From: Smittia aterrima
Lineage: Eukaryota; Arthropoda; Insecta; Diptera; Chironomidae
DNA length: 64,000 nucleotides
Assembly (NCBI GenBank): GCA_033063855.1
Contig: CP093831.1
Location: 26,164,001 to 26,228,000 of the forward strand
Direction: 5' to 3'
The notes beneath the pieces were generated by a model. That model was not told the DNA's origin and did not search any database. It worked only from the letters and a program-made list of their open reading frames with translations. Each line of letters begins with the position of its first letter. Position 1 is the first letter of the stretch. A program made the translations under genes and the position numbers. Shown here piece after piece: positions 30,867 through 44,500 of the stretch.

Positions 30867-33800
30867 TTTAAATGATTTTTTTTACTTGCGCTTTTCAAAA
30901 AAGTGTTTATCGCTCTGCCGAGGAAGACTTTCGAGGAAGACTTTAATTTTCCGTTAATTCAAAATTTACCGTTACTCAAGAAAATTCAATGTTCCAGGAA
31001 AAACAGTTTTTCCTGAAATTTCAAGCTAAATAATTCAAATAAAAAGCTTTTCCACTGACATCTTTCGTCGAGAACGAATATTCACATCGCATATTGTCGA
31101 AGGCAGCGAGTCTACAGTTTCTCTTCGCTCTCTTTCGACTATTTTTTTTTCTTCGTCGTTCAAACACATTCGACTCGAAATATATTCACTAAAATCTCGA
31201 GCACCGAACAGTGTAGACGTCTTTCTAAATCTTTCTCTAAAGTACTTAAGAGTTAGAATTTTTAAAATCAGCAATTCAATTAAGTGTTTAATTGTAAAAG
31301 TCCACCTCGAGAAATCGTAAAATTCTACAATAATTCAGCAAAAGTGATATTTGATTGTGACCGGAGAATTAAAGGACTTGCAAAGAAAACAACAAAGATT
31401 TGCGAAGTTGATGATTCATTGGAAAAACTCTGAATTCGCATTATAAAAGTATAAATATACAAAGTTTGGATTATCATCACGAATAATTCTCGAAAGGATA
31501 AACCTTCGAAACGATATTAAAGTCTGAAGCTAAAGGTAAGTTAACTGAGAGATTAATTAAAATGAAAGTGCGATTCAGAAATTTTAATTGCAATGTGAAT
31601 TCAAATTGTTCGACTAAGAGTCTCATATCGAACGAAAGCTATTAAGCATTAGCCTCGCAAAGCCTAGAAGTTCTTTCGGTTAATTAACGAACAAATATGT
31701 TAATTTATTGTTTTAATTCATTTCGGAAAGAACCCGAAAGCAATTTTAAACGATATCAGAAATACAGTTCCAAGTACATCACAACCGAAAAACTCCTCGA
31801 ACCGTTTCAATGGACACAGCTCAGGAGGGCAACGTTTATGAGTAAGGTTCCCTCTCTCGACTCGCACATGCTGCATTTTTAATATTATTTCTCGATCGTA
31901 TGTGGAGTTCAATGTGTGCCCACAATGCGTAACGCCTCGGCCGAAAGCCTCAAAGCTGCCTAATTTTCGTAAATGAATTATTTCTCTCTCGCTCACATTA
32001 TGAATTCAAGTGCTCCGCACATTAAACATACACGCAGCATAGATTACAACATAACAGGCATAAATTTCCGATATTTGTTCGGTGGACTCTCAGTTTTTTT
32101 CTGTTGTACTTCGCTTACTGTTCCGTTAAATTCTCAGACCAGATGTTTTTTGTTGTGTCGTCTTTCACAACACAAATATTTCAAAGGAATGGGGAGACAT
32201 TGAATTCTTCTTGTTCACGCATTAAACATCTTTACCCAAAAAATCGTAAAAATCTTAGATGAAATATCTTCGTTTGTGATTAATTTATTAAATTAATTGA
32301 AGATCTCTATGACCGTGCAGTGAGGAAAAGATCAAACAATGCGAACGTAGTAAACGATTGAGATATTTGAAGTAGAATTGTCAATGGAATTTCCCCTCCG
32401 GGAAAGATTTAAATGAAGAAGGAAACTCTGAAAATGAAAAATATCCTAATTTCGTTAAGCAAAAATAAAAGTGAGCAAGAATTGTCTCTCACTCTTCAGG
32501 ATTCTTCAGTACCTCGCGTCGTCACAGTAAAAGTCACGACACATATCGTAAATTACTCGAACTTCCTTTCGTTCATCACGAACAGTTCTCACTGTAACTC
32601 ACTAACAAAAAAAGCTGTTTGATACATAAACAATAACAGCACCGAGAGAGAAAAAAAAAAGAATATTTCCCGAATGAATCAGAAACGCAAAAGGGGACAG
32701 AGGAGAGATGAATTCTCTTTCAGAAGTTAGGGGAGGTTTTTGCCTCGGCGTATTTTTGGGGTGAAGCGACTCATGATGCCAGAGCACTGACTGAATATCC
32801 GAGAAGAACTTAACAAAGGAAGTTTGGTGGTGTGCGCGTTGCACGAGAAAATTCACCCTCGACGATTTCGCCTTTGTCAGAATGGAAATATTCACAACGC
32901 AATTTTGTTGTGCATGGACCCATTTTCATCATCATCATTATCGTTGTGTTGCTGCTCTTGTTGCGCTCTTCTTGTTCATTCTCCCTCGACATCCCCCTTC
33001 AATCGACTAGGCTCATCTGCATTTGAATCGTTCCTGTTAAACATTCTTCCTTCTTCTTCTTCTCCATCATAAAAAACCATTTTACCGCATAAAACAATGG
33101 CAAGAGCACACATTACGAGGAAGCGGACAAGGAGAAATTCCTTTTTTGTGTTTGAGAATGAAACTTTTATTCTTTGCGGTAATGGAATCATTGAGTTTGA
33201 TGCTGTTCAATTCAGGGTTTGTGTGTTCATTGACATATGGCGTCAGATTGATTGAAGGAACCACACAACTGTTGTTTAGAATGAACAGATCTTGTGTAAA
33301 TTGTAATTAAACGGCTGCTGTTGATTCGACTTGCTTCATCCTTCGGAGAGATCTGATCGCCAACTTGTCGGAAGCATTTAAAGCCCAGCATACACTTGAC
33401 AACTCTTCTCTGCCATTTATGATGGTGAAAACTCACATGATTCACCGACTGCCAAAAACAAACCTTTTTGAGACCAGCATAATTTCCCTCGTTGCTTCAT
33501 TGCTCTCATAAATCACCGACTGGTATCATCTGATTCTGATTTGTGTCATTTCAAGCTGAAAGTGGAAGCACATTTTTTGCACAACAAGTTAGAGTGACAA
33601 AAGTGCATTAATCACAATGTGAAATGGGCAACAATCGCAATGATTTTCCATCCTTCCCCCAACAACACACACATTCTCTCTCCCTTAGGAAGTAGCCGAG
33701 CGAGAGATAACAAAGTGTCGTGGGAGGGTGATAGTTAATGGATCTGAATTGATTAGAACTGTGAGGACATTTATGAATGGCTGCTGAACTATTAAACAAT

Positions 33801-36800
33801 CGTCGTTTCATATTCTCCCTTCTCGACGATATAAAATTATAATATTCACGATTTTTTTACGCTACATGCCTTCCATAAACAATTTTCATCCTTTTACGAA
33901 TGTGGACGAGAATGAGTCGACAGGGAAAACTTTCTCTCATGCGTGCCACAAGCATCAGATGATAACATTTAAAGTTTACGATTCCGTTGTGTTCTATCTG
34001 TTCATTGAAATCGAATCTTTTTATGCTTCAACTTCTCGCAGAGCGAACCCTCTTCGTCTTGCTAGGGTTGTTGTTGTTGCTGGCGGAGAGCATACATTTT
34101 CATTTACATAAAGCGAACTACAACTCAAACTGGTTGACGATACAATGAGACAAAAAAGTTTGGAAAAGTATCTAACGAGGAAGTTTTTAATCATCAAAAC
34201 ACACATAAACAAACAACTTCAACTTCCCTTTTTTCGAAGGTTGCGCTCGGGGAAAAAAGGTTTCGAATAATAATCTTTAATTCGATCAGAGGGTGGAATA
34301 AAATTAGCGTTCAAGGCGTCGCGATTGAAAATTTTATGATTTTTTATCGATGGAGTCTTGCGAGGCGACGAGTAATGGAGCGTGAAGATTGTTTTTGCGT
34401 CAGTCGATCGGCAAACAAAAGAACGAGCAATCGCTTAATTTACTGAGTTAGCGTTGGGCTATTATTCTTCAATTAGCGAGAGGAGACTTCTTTGTTTTTT
34501 TTTATCGAAGTTTTCGCTTATGAATTCAATTCTGCATCAGCTCTTTTTTTTATCCCCTTCAACGCTTCTCTAAATCCTTGTTTAATTACCATCAACTTCA
34601 CGTTGTAAATGGTCGCTCTCTCTCTCTCTCTCGTCGACAGTACAGCAGCGTAAAAAGTTTGAGGCTTCTCCCTAGTTTTCGTTTCGATTTGATTACACCA
34701 CTAGACGTCATACAAGCGAACGAAGAGAGAAATGGTCGAAAAATCAAAGCGCAAATTGTAGCCCGAGGAGAAATCGAATTAGTGACGCTTTACGGAGCAC
34801 CCTGAACTTCTAATGCTTCATCCCGTTTTTATGCTTTCTCTTACTAAATATTTATTTATTGCTTGTAAATCACACGAAACGGTAACAGCGTTAAATGATT
34901 TCTCCCCACTCAATTCATTCAAAGTGAAAGAAAAAAACAAAAGGCAATCGAAGTTTTTCCGAGAGAAACTAATTTTTCATTCAAACTTTCCTCTCCTCCT
35001 GTTCTCGAGAAGATTGCAATCCTCGGGACAATAAATCATTCAGCTGTAGTAAACCTTAAACTCAACCCCCGCACTAAAGAGAGAAATGCTTTTCAACAAA
35101 TTGATACAATCCCTGATTGCGAAGCTTCCATTTACATTCTCTCGGTATCGGCAATAAATTTGTAAGTCGAACCTGTTCGATGTAATCATCAAAAGGCTCT
35201 CAAAGGCCGCCACGAGAAGAAAACTTACTTCGATTAAGAAAAGTGCGTGGGAATGAAAAAGGTTTTGTAAAAATCAGAAAATTGAAGAGAAACCGTAAAA
35301 GGTTTCGTCCGACGACGCACGAAATGTAATCAAACTCAAAGTGAGAGTGTTTGTGATATCTTAGAAGTAATTGTCACTTCCATTCATTCGACCAGAGGAG
35401 AGAAGAAAAACAGAGAAAATTAATAATAATAATAATCTGTAATCGATGTTTTACTTAAAGCAATTTGGACAATATTGCGTTGCTCGCTAAATTCATTTCG
35501 AGTGTCTTTTGTTCTTCGACTGTCGTTTCCCTTCGCCTTCTCACTCTCTCTCTCACACGATTGTTTTGTATTTCGACTTTTCCCCCAAGCGAAAAACCAT
35601 AATTCACGATTGTATTTGTGAGCTTCATGAAAATTTTTCACCCCTCACCTAGCACAGACGAGAACGAAATAGGCAAACAGAACGAACATTCAATTTTCAG
35701 GATTGCACATTGTACAAGAACTACTGCTATTCAGTGAGAAGAGAAAAATGCTTTTAATGTCGTCAAAGGTTATTCATTGTCTGTTTAGAGAAGCGATCCA
35801 GGTTCGAGGGTTTGTCGCTGCATATCCAACAACTTACAGCGATTTATTGCGAGAAATGTTTTTGGATTAAAAAAAATCATCCTCATCGTCGATGCAGTCG
35901 GTGATCGTCGAACTAACTCTCCCTCGAGAGGAGGAAACAAGAGATGAAAGTGCACTTTTACGAGCGAGCTTAGTAACTAAGGGAGAATAGTTTTCCTTTT
36001 ACATTTTCATGTTCATTTCCACCCCTAAGAAGCTTACTCTCTTGTGGCTTCCGATTAAGAATCGAGATTTAATGCGTAAGTGTGCTTTATCGCTAGCAAC
36101 CGTCACCACGTTCGTCTCACTTCGTGTGCTGCTCGAAATGATCCATAAATAATAATTTACACATTCTGATGATCTGGAAACGATTTTCTTTACGAGACGA
36201 CGATGAGGGAGAGAAGAAAAATGTGTCACCAACAGATGAAAGAACTTTGTGACTGACTCAGAATTCCTTTCATTACGGAAATGGGAAAAGATTCTTTTGT
36301 CGTTCGTTCACTTAATAATTGTATCGTTGTCTGAAAATAACTTTTAATTACTTAGCGAGAATGTGCTTTAATTTAAAATAATTGAAAGAAAACGTTCGTT
36401 CGTTGCGCTCAACACCTGAAGATTTCCCGTCTGCTCAAAATTGTAATTTTTATTTTGTCGCCCTCTCAACAGCGAATTTAAAGTGTCGCTCTCATATAAA
36501 ACTGTAATTTATTTCATCCATCTGCCAGCGATACGAAAGCAACGTGAAATCATCGGGTGGTAACTGGTTGTTGGCATTAATTATTTTCCGGTCGGGCACA
36601 TGGGGGTTGCCATCGAAGAAAAAAAAAATGCAATTCAAAGAACTGTGAAGAGTAGAATTCATTAATTATCAAACTGGAAATTGCCTCAACAATTGGAATT
36701 TTAAGTTTTTTAGTCAACAAAGGGAAGAATCTACATTAAGAATGAGAATTTCTCCTCGCGATTTGAGCTTTCACTCCAACCCTCTTTTTAAAAAATGTAA

Positions 36801-38539
36801 CAATGCCTGATACGCGCTTTATGCTTTTCATAAAAATTACACAATCCGTTCATGATTACGATCAATGGCAAGATGAAGGAGGGAAATGAAAGGGAACGAG
36901 TAGAGTTCTCTTTGTGGGGTCGGTGAAAAATGATATCGAAAGGATTCGCAAAATCAAAACTTGATCTAGAAAAAACTTGATTTGAGTCGACAGCCGATCG
37001 ACGAACAGATGATTGGTTCGAAAAACTTTCTGAAAAGATTCACAAATCATACGAAATCGGGTCGGACGTCGTGTGTTGAACAATTCATGAAAATAAAAAC
37101 TTTTTTTTTATTTGGAGAGTTTAGTGCCGTGCAGCTGTTCGAATCCATTTAAATTTTAGTTTGTGTTTGTGTGTCTTTCTATCTTTCTCCTGAACTCTCC
37201 TAGTCGAAACTTTTTTTTACGTATCGTCGTTGACTGATGTAAGTTTCGTTGTGAGTCGAAAATAAAATCAATTGTTCACTCGATTGGCGCAAAACTAGTT
37301 TTTTTCTGTTTCGTCAGTCGATTGGCAATAACCAGGACCTTTGTCCTGTTACAACAATTGTTCCACCCGATTGTTAGAGCCTTCAGTGCCGCACGACTCG
37401 CATGATGCACATTGATTTTATTTTTCTGCTTTTCCGTTTTGTTGTTTACTTTCGTGCTCATGAAATATTTTCGGATCCAATTGAATTTGTCTCCGGGGCC
37501 TTAAAAAAAAACCTTGGCCAGGTGATAGAGACAGCAGATGACGACGAAGAAAGAATAACTTTGTTATTAAAGTATTTTCTTGTCGCGGTATCGTTCAGCG
37601 AAGCCATAAAGACAATGATGAGAAGTCATTGTCCTTAGTCGCTCATTTATCCTTCCTTTCCTTTCGTTCATCGCCTTCTTAATTCCACTCGGAACAAACG
37701 AACAAAGGAATGAAGAGATATTCTGATATTGCGACTCGGGTGTTTGATGACGCAAAAGTTTCTCTTTCTGTTGTTATCATCAAATCGTTTAAAAAAAGGG
37801 TTTTGAGATCAGTGAATCGAAAATTGGATCGAGACTGAAGAGAGTAGCACGGACAATCACGCGCACACAACGCGACAGATGCAAATGCCAACTCGTAAAG
37901 TTGTGCAACTAACTGCAAAGCGAAGGGTGAAGATGAGAATAATAAATGAAAATTTAATAAAAAATAAAACTCGCTGTGCTCTTGATCCGTTTTCGGGGGA
38001 AAAAAAGTTGTAAAAGTTGTTACGCGGGGATTCAATTTAAAGAAAATAAAAATAAAAATTCCTTATTACTTCTGTTGGCATGTCTGTTGTAGAGAGAGCG
38101 GGAAAGTTCTGTGATAGGAATTTGTAAAAAGGAATTAAATCACCCCACGACTCGACTCAACTCGACGTTGTTGTAGATGCAGCCACTGAATGTCATAAAT
38201 ATTAGATTTAGCTTCAAGGAAAGAATTGAATTTAGATTTTTGCGGATGGTTCCGTTGCACATTCTCGATTCAATGAAACAACGTTAGCAAAAAGGAAATT
38301 TAATCGGATGTGAAGAGTGAGGCCTGACAATAATCGCCGAAACTGATTTCGAGCATAAATTTTGTGATTTTTTCGTCAGAGAGAGACTTAATGTCGAATC
38401 ATGTGAGGGGTTGCATCCCTCTCACTGTTCAAACATCATCGCATCGCATGAAGTCACTTGATGATGAAGAAACAAGAAACCTTCTTAAACATGACTCAGC
38501 TGATTAAATTCTCTAAATTCTTCTCATTTTTTTTTACAG
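30867..38539. other. Long non-coding interval; possible 5' exon of the RBM24-like gene
   Basis: No coding exon is supported in about 7.7 kb. A good donor (GCTAAAG then GTAAGTTAAC) at about 31535, in a region with no competing frames, could end a non-coding first exon of the plus-strand RBM24-like gene, whose first coding exon has the acceptor TTTTTTTACAG at 38539. That would give a 7-kb first intron. Also present: a (CT)n run at about 34616-34640 and many AT-rich low-complexity tracts. Confidence 0.4.
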
Positions 38540-38559
38540 AATTTCATTAAAAACAAAGA

Positions 38560-41500
38560 ATGCTGATGCAAGTTGGACCTGAAGCAGAGGCGGCCTTGGT
38601 AGCCGGACTCGTCGCATGCAATTCACCAGTCGCTGGAACCACACCATCCGTTCAAGCTACACAGGCTCAAGTAGCCGCTGCTCAGCAACAACAGAAAGAC
38701 ACAACATGGACGAAACTGTTCGTTGGCGGTCTGCCATACCACACGACCGACAAAAGTCTGCGAGAACATTTCTCTGTATACGGTGATATCGAGGAAGCTG
38801 TTGTCATAACTGACCGACAAACGAATAAAAGTCGCGGTTATGGATTTGTAAGTTTTAAGCTCTTTTCTCAAAAATCTTCAATGCTGACGTTAACTCTCTC
38901 CAAATCAGGTTATCATGGGCGATAGATTAAGCGCAGAGCGAGCCTGCAAAGATCCCAATCCGATCATTGATGGACGCAAGGCGAACGTTAACCTGGCAAT
39001 ATTAGGAGCTAAACCACGAGGCAATTTAACGCAAGGTAAGATCAGAAAAATGATTTTTTACTAAAAACCACTCAAGCGACAAAAAAATCATCGATCAAGA
39101 GAAGCGAACAGGGCATTTATTATTATTTTGACTCGATCGTTGTCTTTATGCGCCCTCACGACGCTGATGATTGGAACATATGTTTTCCAGTCGCACGGCG
39201 ATCGTTTTCTACTCCGAACAACCATAACAGTTCGTAGACGTTAAACACCAGCAAAGAGTGAAAAAAAAGAAGACGATAAACGACAGTCAATGTAAACAGA
39301 TGATGCTCAGAGACAAAAAGAAGAACTAAACAGTCGGCTGGGGATCTTTTAAAGTCACGTTTCTTTAGCTTTATTGCCAGCAAGGAAGCTTAGCGTGAAT
39401 TAACAAAAACAAATTGAACGTTGAAAGATTTGCGTAGATTCGAAATATTTACACGTTGTCCAGAGCTCGCGATTGCCACATGAACGAACTTTTCAGATGT
39501 TATTGTTACAGTCAACGCTCAGAGGAGAGCTAACGGGCTTTGAAAATCGAACCACTCTGTCTTAGTCTACTGAAGTTTTGACCCCACGGTCTGTTCTCTC
39601 TAAGTCATCGATTGTAGTCGATTTCATTAAAATTGTTGAATGAATTTTTTTCTCATACACATTTTGCTTTATTACCCAAACGTTTGTAGTGAAAAGCGAT
39701 CACGGGAAGAGAAAAAGTTTAATTTCTCATGCATATGTGGGATCAGAAAAGAAGTAAGCGCTAATTATATGAAACTAAGCTTGCGAGCTCGACTGCGCCG
39801 GCTCACTCTTCAACGTTAGCTACAAAGCTCTGTCAGACTTAGTCAACTCTTACAATTAAAAGAAGGCAAAGCGCGTTATTCGAATCATTGGTTTTTATTT
39901 ATTTACGGGTTGAGGAAAGTTCGACCCCTTTTCCTTGGCGGTCTCTTCTCTTTATCGTCGTCGAATGCATCGTCCGCCACTCCTTCGTTCTTGACAAATT
40001 TTCAACCACATGGAGCATGCAAAAAGAATTAAATTGTCGTCGTGTCGTCTGCTTCGTCGGCGAACCGTGAAGTCGAAATGGTAATCATCTTTGTTTTTGT
40101 CGTTCTGCGTTCCAATCAGAAATAAAATGTAAATTGTTATGGAAATGCTTCAACGTTTTTATGTAAAAAAAAGAGTTTTATACTTGAAGTCCCAAATTCG
40201 ACAGCTACACGCTTTTCTCACACACACTCGAGCCTACGAACACCGGGAAGTAAATATTTCCGCATGTAGCAAACTGAGACTGGTTTCCGGTCAACGCTTA
40301 GCTCACTCGCTTGGCTTTTGGGCTGTTCTGGGCTGTCCGTCGTTACACAAGACTTCTCGTTTTGTTGTTCAACAAAAGCTAATGAACATGATACGAAAGA
40401 AAGTGAGCCTTCCGTTCAATGTGCATCGAGTGGCTGTTTAACAATCCAAAGCGGATGAACGATGGGGTCGCGTTCCGTCATGTCACAATTCGTTGCTCCC
40501 GACGAGATTTCTCGGACCCCTCTTGAATGAGTTGCTAATTGAATAAATGGAAGATCATCATGATTCAAATGAATGGCACAAGCCAAAGAAATTTTCTTTT
40601 CTCTTCTACTCATACTTCGTTAGATCCAAAAAGAAAAGTAATTAGTCTTTTCAATTTTTTGTTTTCGGCTTCTCTAAGGCTTCACATTGGATGTTGTTTT
40701 CGACTGTTGTGAAACTCTATGAGCTCATCAACACACGCAGTTTGATTAGAAAGAAGAAGGCGAATGATGAAATCATGTAACGAGCCCATTGGCAATATTG
40801 TTTTAGCTTCGAGCATGTTTCCGCTATGAAAGAAAGCTACACAAGTCGAAAATATTCCCCAGCGCGATGTTGTTTAACGCTTCCAATTAAAACATCCAGA
40901 TTTTTGACCTCAGGAAGTTTTTTTTTGTTGTTAATGCTCTCTTGCAACGCAAGTTTATGAAGAAATTGTTACAACTAGCGTAGAAATTCAGCTCGAATCT
41001 CGAATCTCGACAACACATGTTGGCGCAACTTCACATGTTGCCTTGCGAGATGATTTTCGAGCGCAGAGGCGATGAAATGATTTTTTTTTTGCGAATGTGA
41101 TCCACGTATGAGCCATAAAATGTGCCATGATTGTGGTCGGGGAGGGAAGTGAAGTTGAAATGGCTTCATCGCTTGGGGCTTTTACGTAAATTGATTTTAC
41201 GACTTAATTTTGGGATTTTCCATCGAAGGATTTTTTAGTTTCTAATTTAATGAAAAGCCCTTCGTTCTTCAACTTCTCTGCTCGCTTGATTATCAAATAA
41301 ATTTTCATTAATTTGCATGATAAAAAATTTAGAACCTTAATTAACCATACGATGCTCTCTTCCTTCCGTTTACAGGATTCCCATTCGCTGCAGCTGCTGC
41401 TGGACTGAGAACTGCATATCCCGTCTTACAAAATCAATTTGGGTGAGTGCTCGAAACAATATTTTTCTTCTCTATTCACTTTCTTTCTCTACGAGTTTTA

Positions 41501-44500
41501 AATTCTTCTATTTGCTCTCCATTAAAATCATTGAAGTACTTTTTCTTTCAATTAATCGTTTTGCGCAATTTAATTAAATGAAAACACCTCAAAATCATTT
41601 CTCTCTCTCTCTCCTTTTGCGGTGCTTTTGCATTGGCTTTCGTGGGGACTCGATTTAATTGTCTCGCATCCCAGAAATTTCTCGCTTGATTTCTAAACTC
41701 AGCTCAATGCGAGAACCTTCATTAGACCTGCTTTTCCATTCCTCTCGAGTAACGAGCCAGGCTAATGAAGCCGCAGCGGGTATTTATTGACTTAGTTCGA
41801 CGTGTTTCTCACGATGAAAAGCGAGAAAACATTAACAACACTCAATAATTATTCTCTCGTCTCACAAACTCGCAACTCGCCACCGCCGCATTTTTCTTTA
41901 TTTGCGCCGCGTTTAGAAAAACGCGTGAAAATATACAAATCATAGTTGGGACGATGGAAAATATTTGTGATTTCGCGTCGCTGTGAAAATAAGCAGCGAG
42001 TGTCGTTATTTACTCGAGTTCTCCTTAGAGGAAAAACCTCAAACAGACGATTTTAATTCAAACATTGTAACCGATTGACGCTGGCACTTACCGTCGAGCG
42101 TTCAGACAGGAAATGACGACGAGAGACACTCGAGAGAGAGAATGAACGAAAGAAAAAGGATTAAGCGGCATTGGATTACATGACACGGAAAGACAGGGTT
42201 CAAAAATTTGTTCTGTTTGCTTTAGTTGTGAACGGAAGCGAGAAAAAAGGTTTCCAAGGCGTTCATTATTCAAATTTCACATCGAATCTCGAATCCGAGG
42301 CTTGTAAATGAACGCGGTAATTTAATGTAAGAGCGATCTAAAAAAACTAAAGAACATTAATCACAAGTGAAGACTCTCGATGCGCTCGAGATTTTTGTCA
42401 TCTTAAATTAGATTTGGTTTCTGTTCTCGCTTCTGGTTAATGTACAAAAGCAAAAGGAAATTTTTCATGATGACAAAAAAAGATGATGCAGATGAGCATT
42501 TAGGAATGTTTTGTCTCGTAAGAACGAGACGTGAAGAGACATCGAGATTTAATTATAGACACATTAAGCGAATACTTGCGACAAGCATCACTTAACGAAA
42601 TTTTGATTTTTTGTTTCGCTCATTCGATTGATCGATGAGAAGTATAAACGTCGTTTGACAGCACTTGTCTCTTTAACTATCGCAAATACTCATCAAATTA
42701 CTCGAGTTCCTGCCAATAAACGATGAAAAGCCTTCATGCGGAGAAAGTCTGACCTCATTTCCTTCGTCGATGATGACATGCGGTCCACAACGCCGTCAAT
42801 AATTGTCAACCTAAATTTGTAACACTTTGCGAGATGTCCGGGGAAGCGAAATGCTTTTTTCTTTTTTCGAGAAACAAGATTGCGCGACGTAAAAAATGAC
42901 TTGGAAAGAATTTCGTTGCCGTTGTCGTTTGCGAGCGATGAAACTCACATCTCCCTCGTTGTGTCTCAGCACCAGCGAAACTTGGCAGCTTATCAAGAAG
43001 AGAGCTAAATACTCGAAAGACGAAGACGAAAAAAAAACTAAAATGTTTAATAATAAATCTCGACACGAGTTTCTCGATTCAGGGGGACGACTTTAAGATG
43101 TTTTTAAGCGAGCATTGACGATGCGCAAGCAGCAAAAGATGAAGATGTCTCATTTTTAGAAAAACGCGCTTTGTGTTAGTGAATTTTGTTTTCCTCGCTT
43201 CTTCAGTTTCTCGCTGATGATCGCGACGAATGAAAAACAAGAAAATAACTTTTCACGTTCACCCGAAAATGTAAAATGAAAAGAAAACATGTGCAGAGTC
43301 GGAGTTTGACGTGATGCTTTGTCGACATTGCGAACCTTCGACTGTCCTGTTAAAAACGAAATTTATTTGTTTCATGAAAAGGAATCTGTTTCTCGGAGCG
43401 ACACTTGCTACTCGCAAATCACCCGGAAGATCTCTGTCGAGTCAATTTTAAAAGCTAGGAAACCAAAACAACGAAATTATTCTCTCGCCCTAATTGAGAC
43501 GAATAAATTTCGTTAAGAATTTACGTGGTCGAAGGAAGAAATTAATCTTTTAGTCAACATTTGACTCATCATTTTAAAATTCCAATAAAGCCAAAAAGAA
43601 TAGCGGTCAACTAATTGAGGTTACGGGATCACTCTGAGGTTAAGCTCTTTCGTGGAACTGTTATTTCAAAATTAAAACTATTCGAGAAACTCTAAGAATA
43701 ATATTGACGATGATTTTACTTAGTCTACGTCGAAAATGATTTCAATTTCCAAAGCTCGTGTGAATTTAATTACTCAACGTATCAGAAAAAAGAAATTTTT
43801 TGCGCGAATTTATTTCCATAACTTAACTTAACACATTCTTCGTTTCGTTTCCGCTTTTTCGATAGAATTAAAAAAACATTTTTCTGTGTTTTTTGTTTCC
43901 AATGAATTTCAAATTGTGATAGCTGGCATTGAGTGGCGAACGAAAATTACAGGAAAACTGTAAAACTCGAAAAAAAAAACACGAAACGTTGTTACCGGTG
44001 AATGACAAAAGGTTCTCATTGACATTGTCGCGCAGGAGAATTGTGTGGGCAACTGTCTAATTCGTGCTCTATGCTCTAATTATGACGAAATAATTCAACT
44101 TTCAATGTGCGAATGAAGTTTATGAACCATGAACGATTGCGTTTCATTTGGAAATCGTTTCTTGCGAGTTTGCTTATCATTGAAATTCTTCGAGGGAAAC
44201 TCACTCACTCGCTTTGATTTGAAATCATTAATCGGATTCTTTCTTGTTGATTAGGTAACGATTACGATTCGAATCTATTTTCGTGCTGGGGCCAAAATAT
44301 TTCTCAAATCGTCATCGCGACGAAATTCCTCTCGGCCACCATTCTCGATCGAAGTGTTCTTGAATATTTAGGTAAATACGTTGCGTGATGTGACGAGTGT
44401 TGAATTTGAAGAGTTCTTTTGATTACCGCAACAGTCTTTTGTTGGTCTTGTGCGGGTTGGTTGTTTGTTGAAGCAAAAAGGATGAAGAGATATTGATTGA

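Noticed and set aside
34616..34640. CT-rich microsatellite
   Set aside because: Ordinary simple repeat with no evident function.
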